From the NCBI GenBank assembly GCA_020025675.1, contig JAHHRS010000002.1, positions 10,068-74,067 of the forward strand: DNA of 64,000 nt, written 5' to 3'. The notes beneath the pieces are model-generated. The model saw nothing but the letters and a program-made list of their open reading frames with translations, was not told the origin of the DNA and ran no database searches. The translations under genes and the position numbers were made by a program. Below are positions 40,885 through 48,493 of this stretch, one piece after another (the stretch's first letter is position 1; every line of letters begins with the position of its first letter). The DNA is from Oscillospiraceae bacterium (GTDB lineage: Bacteria > Bacillota > Clostridia > Oscillospirales > Oscillospiraceae).

Positions 40885-42321
40885 ATGGCAAAAGAAAAAA
40901 AGGTTGAGCAGATAACCGATATGGAGGTTGATTTTGCTCAGTGGTTCACAGATGTGTGCACCAAGGCTGAACTTGTTGACTATTCCGGTGTTAAGGGTTG
41001 CTATATTTTGCGCCCATACGGTTACGCCATATGGGAGAATATTCAGGGCATACTGGATAAAATGTTTAAGCGTGACGGACACGAGAACGTTTCCATGCCT
41101 ATGCTTATACCGGAGAGCCTTTTACAGAAGGAGAAAGATCATGTAGAGGGCTTCGCTCCCGAATGTGCATGGGTTACAATGGGCGGCAGCGAGGAGCTCC
41201 CCGAAAGGCTTTGTATCCGTCCCACTTCGGAGACCCTTTTTTGCGAGCATTGGAGCCACATTGTTCACTCCTGGCGTGATTTGCCGATAAAATATAACCA
41301 GTGGTGCTCCGTTCTCCGCTGGGAGAAGACCACCCGCCCTTTCCTTAGAGGAAGAGAATTCCTGTGGCAGGAAGGCCATACTCTTCATGCAACAGCTGAA
41401 GAGGCAAAAGAAGAAACTCTCAACATGCTTGAGGTTTATGCCGACCTTTGCGAAAACTATCTGGCTATGCCTGTTATAAGAGGCGTGAAGACCCAGAAGG
41501 AAAAATTCGCAGGCGCTGAAAACACATATACAATAGAGTGCATGATGCATGATAAAAAGGCTCTTCAATCCGGCACCAGCCACTATTTCGGGGACGGCTT
41601 TGCAAGAGAGTTTAATATAACATTTACCGATAAGGACAATAAGCAGAAATACCCCTTCCAGACTTCATGGGGGCTTTCTACCCGTATAATCGGCGGTATT
41701 ATTATGACCCACGGGGATAATAACGGCCTTGTCCTTCCTCCCCATATAGCTCCGGTACAGGTTATAGTTGTGCCGGTTGCACAGCATAAGGAAGGCGTTG
41801 TAGAGGCTGCAACCGCTCTATACGAGAGCCTGAAGGCAGCAGGTATAAGAGCAAAGATTGACCTGAGCGACAACAGCCTTGGCTGGAAGTGCGCCCAGTA
41901 TGAGATGAAGGGAGTTCCTCTCAGACTTGAAATCGGCCCCAGAGATATTGAAAACGGAGAATTTATGGCAGTACGCCGTGACAACCGTGAAAAGACTTCT
42001 GTTAAGATAGCTGAGGCCGTTGAAAGAGTTCCCCAGCTTCTGGATGATGTACAGAAGGGACTTTATAACAAGGCAAAGAAGAACCTTGACGACCACACCT
42101 ATGTTGCCCACTCTCTGGAAGAGGCAAAGGAGCTTCAGGAGCGCAACGGCGGCTTCATAAAGACAATGTGGTGCGGCGAGCTTGAGTGCGAGCTTGCTAT
42201 GAAAGAGAAGGCAGGAATGTCTTCACGCTGCATACCATATAAGCAGGAAAATCTGGGTGATGTATGTCCTGTATGCGGAAAGCCCGCAAAGCACATGATT
42301 TACTGGGGCGTAGCATACTGA
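40885..42321 (+). CDS. proS: Prolyl-tRNA synthetase (archaeal/eukaryotic-like type)
   Basis: Charges tRNA-Pro. The 478-residue chain is the short form without the editing (INS) insertion of typical bacterial ProRS and with the C-terminal extension ending in Trp-Gly-Val-Ala-Tyr, found in archaea, eukaryotes and some Firmicutes. Class II motifs: motif 1 around NVSMPMLIPESLL, motif 2 RPTSETLFCEHWS with YNQWCSVLRWEKTTRPFLRG, and motif 3 IGPRDIENGEFMAVRRD. A CPVCGKPA cysteine pair sits near the end. The ATG at 40885 is preceded by GAGAGGT. No T-box leader is visible in the 70-nt leader. Confidence 0.95.
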   Translation: MAKEKKVEQITDMEVDFAQWFTDVCTKAELVDYSGVKGCYILRPYGYAIWENIQGILDKMFKRDGHENVSMPMLIPESLLQKEKDHVEGFAPECAWVTMGGSEELPERLCIRPTSETLFCEHWSHIVHSWRDLPIKYNQWCSVLRWEKTTRPFLRGREFLWQEGHTLHATAEEAKEETLNMLEVYADLCENYLAMPVIRGVKTQKEKFAGAENTYTIECMMHDKKALQSGTSHYFGDGFAREFNITFTDKDNKQKYPFQTSWGLSTRIIGGIIMTHGDNNGLVLPPHIAPVQVIVVPVAQHKEGVVEAATALYESLKAAGIRAKIDLSDNSLGWKCAQYEMKGVPLRLEIGPRDIENGEFMAVRRDNREKTSVKIAEAVERVPQLLDDVQKGLYNKAKKNLDDHTYVAHSLEEAKELQERNGGFIKTMWCGELECELAMKEKAGMSSRCIPYKQENLGDVCPVCGKPAKHMIYWGVAY

Positions 42322-42603
42322 TTAAACAAGAAAAGACTTGGGATTTAGCAGAAATCGGCTAAGGACAGTTGTTTTTTTCAGGTTCCTTTTTAGACGGTTT
42401 CATTGTAAGCATACTTTATTTGTACTGCACTGCAAACAGAAATGGCTCATAAACACCCTGAACCTGTTTTAAAGGTAATGACGTAATTTTGAGAGAATCT
42501 CATTAATAAAGTAAGTTGGGGTCTATTCCGAAAATGGAACGTATCAATTCCCGATACGTTCCATTTTTTTGTTTTTTAAGTTAAGCTGCTTTAAAAGCAG
42601 AAA
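42322..42603 (+). other. Region after proS
   Basis: These 282 bases hold no gene I can support. They contain the plus-strand terminator at 42531-42567, about 210 bases beyond the proS stop, and a small hairpin at 42585-42600 that may end the following minus-strand gene. Confidence 0.6.
42531..42567 (+). terminator. Terminator downstream of proS
   Basis: A 15-bp stem (AAAATGGAACGTATC and complement) with a 7-nt loop and a long T-run. Confidence 0.9.
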
Positions 42604-42882
42604 TTAACGGTGGCTTTTATTGAAAAGAGAAATGCTGTTAATCAATATAGAGGCAATGGTAAGTACCCATAGGGCCTTGGACATAGTAGGGACAACATCC
42701 AAAAGTGCTGACCAATTTTCTTGTATGACCCAGTTTGCGTCATTGCTGTAAAAAGCACACAGTGTTAAGGCGGTTAAAGATAAACTAATATGCCGAAACC
42801 ACTTGGCATCTTTATTTTTTAAAAACAGAACCAGGTTTAATATTGCGGTAATTATTGCTGAAGTTCCTAATACAATCCACAT
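42604..42882 (-). CDS. Small hypothetical membrane protein
   Basis: A 92-residue protein with three hydrophobic segments (IVLGTSAIITAILNLVLFL, then HISLSLTALTLCAFY and ALWVLTIASILINSISLF). No conserved motif is recognised. I chose the ATG at 42882 because AAGGAGT precedes it by five bases; an upstream TTG frame is part of that site. It follows the ASCH gene by 31 bp and is probably co-transcribed. Confidence 0.65.
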   Translation of the reverse strand: MWIVLGTSAIITAILNLVLFLKNKDAKWFRHISLSLTALTLCAFYSNDANWVIQENWSALLDVVPTMSKALWVLTIASILINSISLFNKSHR

Positions 42883-42913
42883 GTTGTACTCCTTTTTTTT
42901 ATTAAACAAGAGA

Positions 42914-43261
42914 TTAACATGACAGCAGATTTAGTTCTATACCAACAACGCTGTATTTTTTCTGTTCATTTGGGGTGTAGTATTCGTCCATATCTTTAGC
43001 GTCAGCCGCGCCTATATCTTCCTCTGTGTATCCGCATCGAAGAAGGGGCAAATTATTGTACAGCTCTGCAAAGGAGGAGAAAATGTGAAGTTTTGAAACT
43101 TGGCAGACTATATAACTTCCGGTTTCACTATTTATAAATTTAATTATGTCTCCCGATTTTATTTTGCGGCGTTTCTCGTCATAAAGCCGAAGCTCTATAG
43201 TTTTCTGCCTGCTTTTTATCATTTCAAAAGGCTGGGGATTTAAACGCATCAGATGTTCCAC
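42914..43261 (-). CDS. ASCH domain protein
   Basis: A 115-residue single-domain protein of the ASCH type, a PUA-like beta-barrel thought to bind RNA. Signature features are RLNPQPFEMIKSRQKTIELR near 6-25, KIKSGDIIKFINSETGSYIV with the strand-forming Gly-Asp, and a C-terminal YSVVGIELNLL strand. Translation probably starts at a GTG (43261) seven bases after AAGGAGT; an ATG four codons later is an alternative. The biological partner is unknown; ASCH proteins are proposed to act in RNA processing or as nucleotide-directed hydrolases. Confidence 0.85.
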   Translation of the reverse strand: MEHLMRLNPQPFEMIKSRQKTIELRLYDEKRRKIKSGDIIKFINSETGSYIVCQVSKLHIFSSFAELYNNLPLLRCGYTEEDIGAADAKDMDEYYTPNEQKKYSVVGIELNLLSC

Positions 43262-43327
43262 CGGCTCACTCCTTTTTTAAGCAATTTCTATAAACAGAAT
43301 AACATATTTTTTGATAAAAACAAGAAA

Positions 43328-43357
43328 AAAAGACTCCGGAAAGTTCCGAAGTCTTTT
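43328..43357 (-). terminator. Terminator after dnaJ
   Basis: The outer stem AAAAGACT/AGTCTTTT and inner CGGAA/TTCCG, with one mismatch, end in a T-run on the minus strand. Confidence 0.85.
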
Positions 43358-43362
43358 AAGCT

Positions 43363-44496
43363 TTATTTTTTGTGTTTTCCGAAAATTCCTGTTTTTCCTC
43401 CGCCCAAATCGTTTTCACCCATAGAGGCTGCAAAGGCTCTAAGATGTTCTTTCTGGGAGTTAGTCAGGCCCTTAGGAACGGCAATGCTGACGGAAATGAA
43501 CTGGTCGCCCCGTCCTCCGCCACGTAGGTAGGGAATTCCCTTTCCGCGGAGTCTGAATACTGCACCCGGTTGAGTGCCCTCCGGTATGGTAAGCTTAACC
43601 TTCCCGTCAAGGGTCGGAACTTCTATTTCGGCACCCAGAACGGCCTGAGCGTAGCTGATTTCCTGATTTAAAAGAACCGAGCTTCCGTCACGCTCAAACT
43701 GTGAATGGGGGCGGACTATTACAGTAACTCTTAAATCGCCGGCAGGACCGCCGTTTACACCTGCATTGCCCTTTCCGGAAATGGATAGGGTCTGACCGTC
43801 GTCTATACCTGCGGGAACTTTAATTTTTATCTTGCGCTGACGGCGCACTTTTCCAAGGCCTTTACATGTCTTGCAGGGCTGATGGATTATCTTACCTGAG
43901 CCGTGACACTTGGGACATTGTGAGGTGGACTGTGCCATTCCGAATGGGGTGCGCTGAGTAGTGCGGACAGTGCCGGAACCTTTACAATCAGGGCAGATTT
44001 CGGCAGTTGTGCCGGGGGCGCAGCCTGTGCCGTTACACTCGGTACAGGTTTCGATAGGCGTTACGCTAACTTCCTTTTCACAGCCGAAAGCTGCCTCCTC
44101 GAAGCTTATGTTCACAGTTGCTCTCAAATCGTCACCACGTCTGGGCGCATTGGGGTTTCTGGACGAACGTCCGCCGCCGAAACCGAATATATCTCCGAAA
44201 ATGTCGCCCAAATCGCCAAAGCCGCCGAAACCGTCAAATCCGCCACCGCCGCCAAAGCCGGCGTTGGGATCAAAGGCAGCGTGACCGTACTGGTCGTATT
44301 TCCTCCGCTTTTCATCGTCGGAGAGAACCTCATAGGCTTCATTTGCCTCTTTAAAACGCTCCTCGCATTCCTTATCACCGGGGTGCAGGTCAGGGTGATT
44401 AGCCTTGGTGATTTTTCTGTATGCTTTTTTTATTTCATCGGCTGTGGCGCCTTTTTCTACGCCCAGCACTTCATAATAGTCTCTTTTTCCTGCCAT
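43363..44496 (-). CDS. dnaJ: Chaperone protein DnaJ
   Basis: The Hsp40 co-chaperone that stimulates DnaK ATPase. The 377 residues contain a J-domain (DYYEVLGVEKGATADEIKKA with the HPD motif in NHPDLHPGD), a Gly/Phe-rich linker near 76-110, four CxxCxGxG zinc repeats (CTECNGTG, CPDCKGSG, CPKCHGSG, CKTCKGLG) and the two C-terminal beta-domains. I chose the ATG at 44496, four bases after GAGGG; an earlier in-frame ATG lacks a site. It is the last gene of the hrcA operon. Confidence 0.97.
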   Translation of the reverse strand: MAGKRDYYEVLGVEKGATADEIKKAYRKITKANHPDLHPGDKECEERFKEANEAYEVLSDDEKRRKYDQYGHAAFDPNAGFGGGGGFDGFGGFGDLGDIFGDIFGFGGGRSSRNPNAPRRGDDLRATVNISFEEAAFGCEKEVSVTPIETCTECNGTGCAPGTTAEICPDCKGSGTVRTTQRTPFGMAQSTSQCPKCHGSGKIIHQPCKTCKGLGKVRRQRKIKIKVPAGIDDGQTLSISGKGNAGVNGGPAGDLRVTVIVRPHSQFERDGSSVLLNQEISYAQAVLGAEIEVPTLDGKVKLTIPEGTQPGAVFRLRGKGIPYLRGGGRGDQFISVSIAVPKGLTNSQKEHLRAFAASMGENDLGGGKTGIFGKHKK

Positions 44497-44529
44497 AAAG
44501 CCCTCCTGTCTACTTTCTTTTCTACAGGC

Positions 44530-44561
44530 CATTAAGGCGGGGAAAAATCCTCGCCTTAATG
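44530..44561 (-). other. Hairpin between dnaK and dnaJ
   Basis: The arms CATTAAGGCG and CGCCTTAATG enclose 12 bases in the 106-bp gap. There is no T-run on the minus strand, so RNA processing or stabilisation of the upstream part is more likely than termination. Confidence 0.5.
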
Positions 44562-44602
44562 AAAGTTATATGAAAGATTGGGGATTAATTACTGATATGG
44601 GA

Positions 44603-46462
44603 TTACTTGTTGTTATCGTCGTCAACTACGGTGTAGTCAGCATCGTAATAATCCTGAGCTCCGGAGTTTGCACCGCCGTTGGGGCCGCCCTGAGCCTGAG
44701 AGGGATCAAAACCCTGACCGGGCTGACCGCCCTGAGCCTGATACATCTTTTCAGAAACTTTGTAGAAAGCCTGAGTAAGCTCTTCGGTTGCGCTCTTTAT
44801 AGCGGCAGTATCGGTTCCGGTGAGAGCAGTCTTTAAAGCACCCAGCTTTGCTTCAACCTCAGACTTATCGGCAGGATCCAGCTTGTCACCCATTTCTCCA
44901 AGAGTCTTTTCGGTCTGGTAAACCATCTGGTCGCCCTGATTGCGGACGTCAACCTCTTCCTTGCGCTTTGCGTCCTCGGCAGCGTACATCTCAGCCTCTT
45001 TAACGGCCTTGTCGATGTCTTCCTTGGACATGTTGGAGGAAGCGGTAATGGTGATGTGCTGCTCCTTGCCGGTACCCAAATCCTTAGCGGAGACGTTAAC
45101 AATACCGTTTGCGTCAATATCGAAGGAAACCTCTATCTGAGGAACACCGCGGCGGGCAGGAGCAATGCCGTCCAGATTGAAACGGCCCAGGCTCTTGTTG
45201 TATGCCGCCATCTCACGCTCACCCTGAAGAACGTTAACTTCAACGGAAGTCTGGTTATCAGCAGCGGTGGAGAATACCTGACTCTTGCGGGTAGGAATGG
45301 AGGTGTTGCGCTCAATGAGCTTTGTGCAAACGCCGCCGAGGGTCTCAATACCCAGAGACAGAGGAGTAACATCAACCAGAACTATGCCCTCAACGTCACC
45401 GGAGAGAACACCGCCCTGAATGGAAGCACCCATTGCAACACATTCATCGGGGTTGATGCCCTTGAAGCCTTCCTTGCCAACGATGGACTTAACCATTTCC
45501 TGAACAGCGGGGATACGGCTGGAACCGCCCACCAGCAGAACCTTTGTAATGTCGCTGGGCTGGAGACCGGAGTCAGACAGAGCCTGACGGACAGGACCCA
45601 TGGTCTTTTCTACAAGGTGGTGAGTGAGTTCATTGAACTTAGCTCTTGTAAGAGTAATGTCAAGGTGCTTGGGACCGGTAGCATCAGCGGTGATGTAAGG
45701 CAGGTTAATGTTGGAGGTGGTAACACCGGACAGCTCCACCTTTGCCTTCTCAGCAGCCTCACGGAGTCTCTGCATTGCAACTTTATCAGTGCTCAGGTCA
45801 ACACCCTCAGCCTTCTTGAACTCTTCAACAAGGTACTTGGTGATGCATTCATCAAAGTCATCGCCGCCCAGACGGTTGTTACCGGCAGTAGCCAGAACGT
45901 CTATAACACCGTCACCGATTTCCAGAACGGAAACATCGAAGGTACCGCCGCCAAGGTCGTAAACCATGATCTTCTGGTCGTTTTCCTTATCCAGACCGTA
46001 AGCAAGAGCTGCGGCAGTAGGCTCGTTTATAATACGCTTAACTTCAAGACCTGCAATCTTACCTGCATCCTTGGTTGCCTGACGCTGAGCATCGGTGAAG
46101 TAAGCGGGAACGGTGATAACGGCCTCAGTAACAGTCTGACCCAGATATGCCTCTGCATCGGCTTTCAGCTTCTGGAGAATCATTGCGGAAATTTCCTGAG
46201 GGGTGTAGCTCTTACCGTCAACGGTAACTTTGTAGTCGGTACCCATTTCACGCTTAATGGAAGAAATAGTGCGGTCGGGGTTGGTGATAGCCTGACGCTT
46301 TGCAACCTGACCTACCATACGCTCACCGGTCTTTGCAAAAGCAACTACGGAAGGAGTAGTTCTTGCGCCTTCTGCGTTAGGGATAACGACGGTCTCACCG
46401 CCCTCCATAACGGACACACAGCTGTTTGTTGTACCTAAATCTATACCTATTATTTTACCCAT
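44603..46462 (-). CDS. dnaK: Chaperone protein DnaK
   Basis: The Hsp70 chaperone, 619 residues. The nucleotide-binding domain starts MGKIIGIDLGTTNSCVSVME and includes VYDLGGGTFDVSVLEIGDG and LLVGGSSRIPAVQEMVK. The substrate-binding domain (DVTPLSLGIETLGGV onward) and the helical lid follow, with a Gln/Gly-rich disordered tail. AGGAGG lies close before the ATG. It lies between grpE (72 bp) and dnaJ (106 bp with a hairpin). HrcA repression through CIRCE applies to the operon. Confidence 0.98.
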   Translation of the reverse strand: MGKIIGIDLGTTNSCVSVMEGGETVVIPNAEGARTTPSVVAFAKTGERMVGQVAKRQAITNPDRTISSIKREMGTDYKVTVDGKSYTPQEISAMILQKLKADAEAYLGQTVTEAVITVPAYFTDAQRQATKDAGKIAGLEVKRIINEPTAAALAYGLDKENDQKIMVYDLGGGTFDVSVLEIGDGVIDVLATAGNNRLGGDDFDECITKYLVEEFKKAEGVDLSTDKVAMQRLREAAEKAKVELSGVTTSNINLPYITADATGPKHLDITLTRAKFNELTHHLVEKTMGPVRQALSDSGLQPSDITKVLLVGGSSRIPAVQEMVKSIVGKEGFKGINPDECVAMGASIQGGVLSGDVEGIVLVDVTPLSLGIETLGGVCTKLIERNTSIPTRKSQVFSTAADNQTSVEVNVLQGEREMAAYNKSLGRFNLDGIAPARRGVPQIEVSFDIDANGIVNVSAKDLGTGKEQHITITASSNMSKEDIDKAVKEAEMYAAEDAKRKEEVDVRNQGDQMVYQTEKTLGEMGDKLDPADKSEVEAKLGALKTALTGTDTAAIKSATEELTQAFYKVSEKMYQAQGGQPGQGFDPSQAQGGPNGGANSGAQDYYDADYTVVDDDNNK

Positions 46463-46534
46463 TGTAATTTTCCTCCTGTATATCGAGATTTGTATTGTAT
46501 ACTGGTTTTATATATAAATTAAAGCGTTTCCGCT

Positions 46535-47092
46535 TTAGTTTGCTACTTTTACCATGGAGAAACGTATAACTTTTTCTCCAAGCATAAAGCCTTTCTGGAA
46601 GACTTCAACTATTTCGTTCTCACCCTTTTCCTCATCATCAACATGCATTACGGCATTGTGGAGATTGGGGTCGAACTTTTCGCCTACATCGTTTATTTTG
46701 CTTACGCCCAGACCGTCAAGGGTCTTCATAAATTGAGCCATTATCATCTCAACGCCTTTAGCATAAGCCTCGTCGCTTGTTTCCTGAGCTATGGCTCTTT
46801 CCAGATTGTCATAGACGGGAAGGAAAGCTTTTACGGCGTTTGCCTTAACATCGGAATAAATCTCTGTTTTTTCCTTCTGGCTGCGGCGGCGGAAATTGTC
46901 GTACTCAGCGCAAATTCTTAAATATTTGTCATTGAGCGCAGCCAACTCCTCATCAGGGGAGGGGACTTTCTCCTCAACCTTCGTCTCTTCCTTTACTGTT
47001 TCCTCAGCTTTAGGAGCTTCGGCAGTTTCTTCTTTCACTTCTTCCTCAGCTTGAGGAGCAGTGTCTTTCTTTTCTTTTTTATCCTTACTCAT
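46535..47092 (-). CDS. grpE: Nucleotide exchange factor GrpE
   Basis: Releases ADP from DnaK. The 185 residues have a long acidic, disordered N-terminus (repeated EEVKEETAEAPKAEETVKEE), the coiled-coil helix (LNDKYLRICAEYDNFRRRSQ) and the beta-wing with DVGEKFDPNLHNAVMHV near 140. I chose the ATG at 47092, nine bases after AAGGGAG; an ATG nine bases earlier abuts that site. The start overlaps the hrcA stop by eight bases. Confidence 0.95.
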   Translation of the reverse strand: MSKDKKEKKDTAPQAEEEVKEETAEAPKAEETVKEETKVEEKVPSPDEELAALNDKYLRICAEYDNFRRRSQKEKTEIYSDVKANAVKAFLPVYDNLERAIAQETSDEAYAKGVEMIMAQFMKTLDGLGVSKINDVGEKFDPNLHNAVMHVDDEEKGENEIVEVFQKGFMLGEKVIRFSMVKVAN

Positions 47093-48173
47093 TGGGCTCA
47101 TCTCCCTTTATTATCAATTTGTTGTGCATACCCTCCGGCGGGGCTTCGCCTCCGCCCAGCCTCCGGGAAAGACCGGCGGCAAGAAAACTCAGCTTTGCGG
47201 CCACAGCGGAATAATCCATTCTGGTTGGCCCCACTATGCCGATAAGTCCCCGGGTATTATCTCCTGCGTCATAGCTTGCAAGCACGACGCTTGAGTCTTT
47301 AAGCTCTTCCGCCACATTTTCCGGGCCTATAAGCACCCGAACCTCTTCACTTCCCTCCATACTGCCGGAGGGAGGCAGAATACATTCACCGCATGCTGCA
47401 AGATAGTTCATAAGCTTGTGAGCTTTATCAGGGTCCCTGTATTCAGGAAGATTCAAAAGCCGGTTTGCACCTGAAACAGAAGCTTCCGGGGTGTTGGCCT
47501 CGGTTAAAACCTCAATGGCAAAAGCCGCTATTACTGAGGTGAGACCCATGGTATCGTCTGACGCTCTTTCTGTGGCGTTTATTAAGAAAGGCGTTATCTG
47601 ATCCTCTGTAATCCCCGTAAAATTGGAATTAAAAAGGGAGGAAAGACGCTGAACCATGTTCTTATCCACTGATATAGGCAGATGGACAAGTTTGTTCTTA
47701 ACAGTGTTGCCGCTGAGCATAACAACTATTATAAAGGTGTTTGCATCCACATATATAAGGTCAAAACGCTTTATTGTGGGAGCCTGCTGAGCGGTAAGAG
47801 CCAAAGCGGGATAATCTGTAAGCTGGGAGGCAAGCTTACTCACATTTGAAATGGTGTCGTCAAGCTCCTGCAGCTTTTGATTTAAACGGCGGTTCAAATC
47901 CTCTGTTTCCTCAATGGAAAAACGCTGCTTTTCCATAAGCTCGTTTACATACATGCGGTAGCCCATAGGAGTGGGCACACGTCCCGCAGAGGTGTGGGGC
48001 TGCTCTAAGTATCCTAAAGCCACAAGCTCTGCCAGCTCATTCCTGATGGTGGCAGAGGAACAACCGAGACCGGCGTTCTGAGCAATTACTTTACTGCCAA
48101 CAGGCTCTGCTGTGTGGATGTACTCATCCACTACTGCTGCAAGTATTTTCTTTTTCCTTTCGCTAATTACCAT
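47085..48173 (-). CDS. hrcA: Heat-inducible transcription repressor HrcA
   Basis: Represses the dnaK operon by binding CIRCE; its activity depends on GroEL. The 362 residues start with the winged-helix domain (VISERKKKILAAVVDEYIHT, then AEPVGSKVIA and SSATIRNELAEL) and continue with a GAF-like dimerisation domain ending in GLIGIVGPTRMDYSAVAAKL. I chose the ATG at 48173 because the protein then begins MVISERKKK, as in other HrcA proteins; an upstream ATG at 48203 would overlap the CIRCE half-site region. It heads hrcA-grpE-dnaK-dnaJ. Confidence 0.95.
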   Translation of the reverse strand: MVISERKKKILAAVVDEYIHTAEPVGSKVIAQNAGLGCSSATIRNELAELVALGYLEQPHTSAGRVPTPMGYRMYVNELMEKQRFSIEETEDLNRRLNQKLQELDDTISNVSKLASQLTDYPALALTAQQAPTIKRFDLIYVDANTFIIVVMLSGNTVKNKLVHLPISVDKNMVQRLSSLFNSNFTGITEDQITPFLINATERASDDTMGLTSVIAAFAIEVLTEANTPEASVSGANRLLNLPEYRDPDKAHKLMNYLAACGECILPPSGSMEGSEEVRVLIGPENVAEELKDSSVVLASYDAGDNTRGLIGIVGPTRMDYSAVAAKLSFLAAGLSRRLGGGEAPPEGMHNKLIIKGDEPNE

Positions 48174-48196
48174 TTTCAATACCTGACAAATCCTTT

Positions 48197-48205
48197 TTAG
48201 CACTC
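48197..48205. promoter_or_regulatory. Extra CIRCE half-site
   Basis: TTAGCACTC, a perfect CIRCE arm, lies 14 bp from the full CIRCE element as a direct repeat of its left arm. Confidence 0.6.
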
Positions 48206-48219
48206 TCGTTTCTTGACTG

Positions 48220-48246
48220 TTGGCACTCTTAACTGTCGAGTGCTAA
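48220..48246. promoter_or_regulatory. CIRCE operator
   Basis: TTGGCACTC-N9-GAGTGCTAA is one mismatch from the consensus TTAGCACTC-N9-GAGTGCTAA. It overlaps the edge of the -10 of the hrcA promoter. Confidence 0.95.
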
Positions 48247-48273
48247 TATACCACCGGCACAGGGCTTTGTCAA
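48245..48273 (-). promoter_or_regulatory. Promoter of hrcA-grpE-dnaK-dnaJ
   Basis: Consensus TTGACA (48273-48268), a 17-bp spacer and TATATT (48250-48245) on the minus strand, with CIRCE at the start site. Confidence 0.92.
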
Positions 48274-48493
48274 TAGTTTCACCCCGGAAGCTTTGGAAAA
48301 TTCACAGTTTGGAAATATAAAAATAAAATTCATATTTTTTCTGCAAATATACAAAATCGATACAAAAAGTATGCAGAAGTGATACAAGCGTAGTTTAAAC
48401 TAAATCAATAAGAAATATAAATAGGAAAAATTCGTGACTTTTTTCCGTATTTATCGTTATTAACAGTAGAGACTAAAGAAAGGAAGGAAAATT
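48247..48493. other. Intergenic region upstream of the binding lipoprotein
   Basis: These 247 bases, beyond the hrcA promoter, are AT-rich. A TTCTGCA...TGCAGAA inverted repeat near 48340-48378 encloses two GATACAA repeats and may be an operator. No -35/-10 pair is convincing. Confidence 0.4.

Noticed and set aside
45056..46438. Plus-strand open frame of 460 codons opposite dnaK
   Set aside because: Long antisense frames are common opposite dnaK because of its codon bias. There is no ribosome-binding site, and the protein sequence has no domain.
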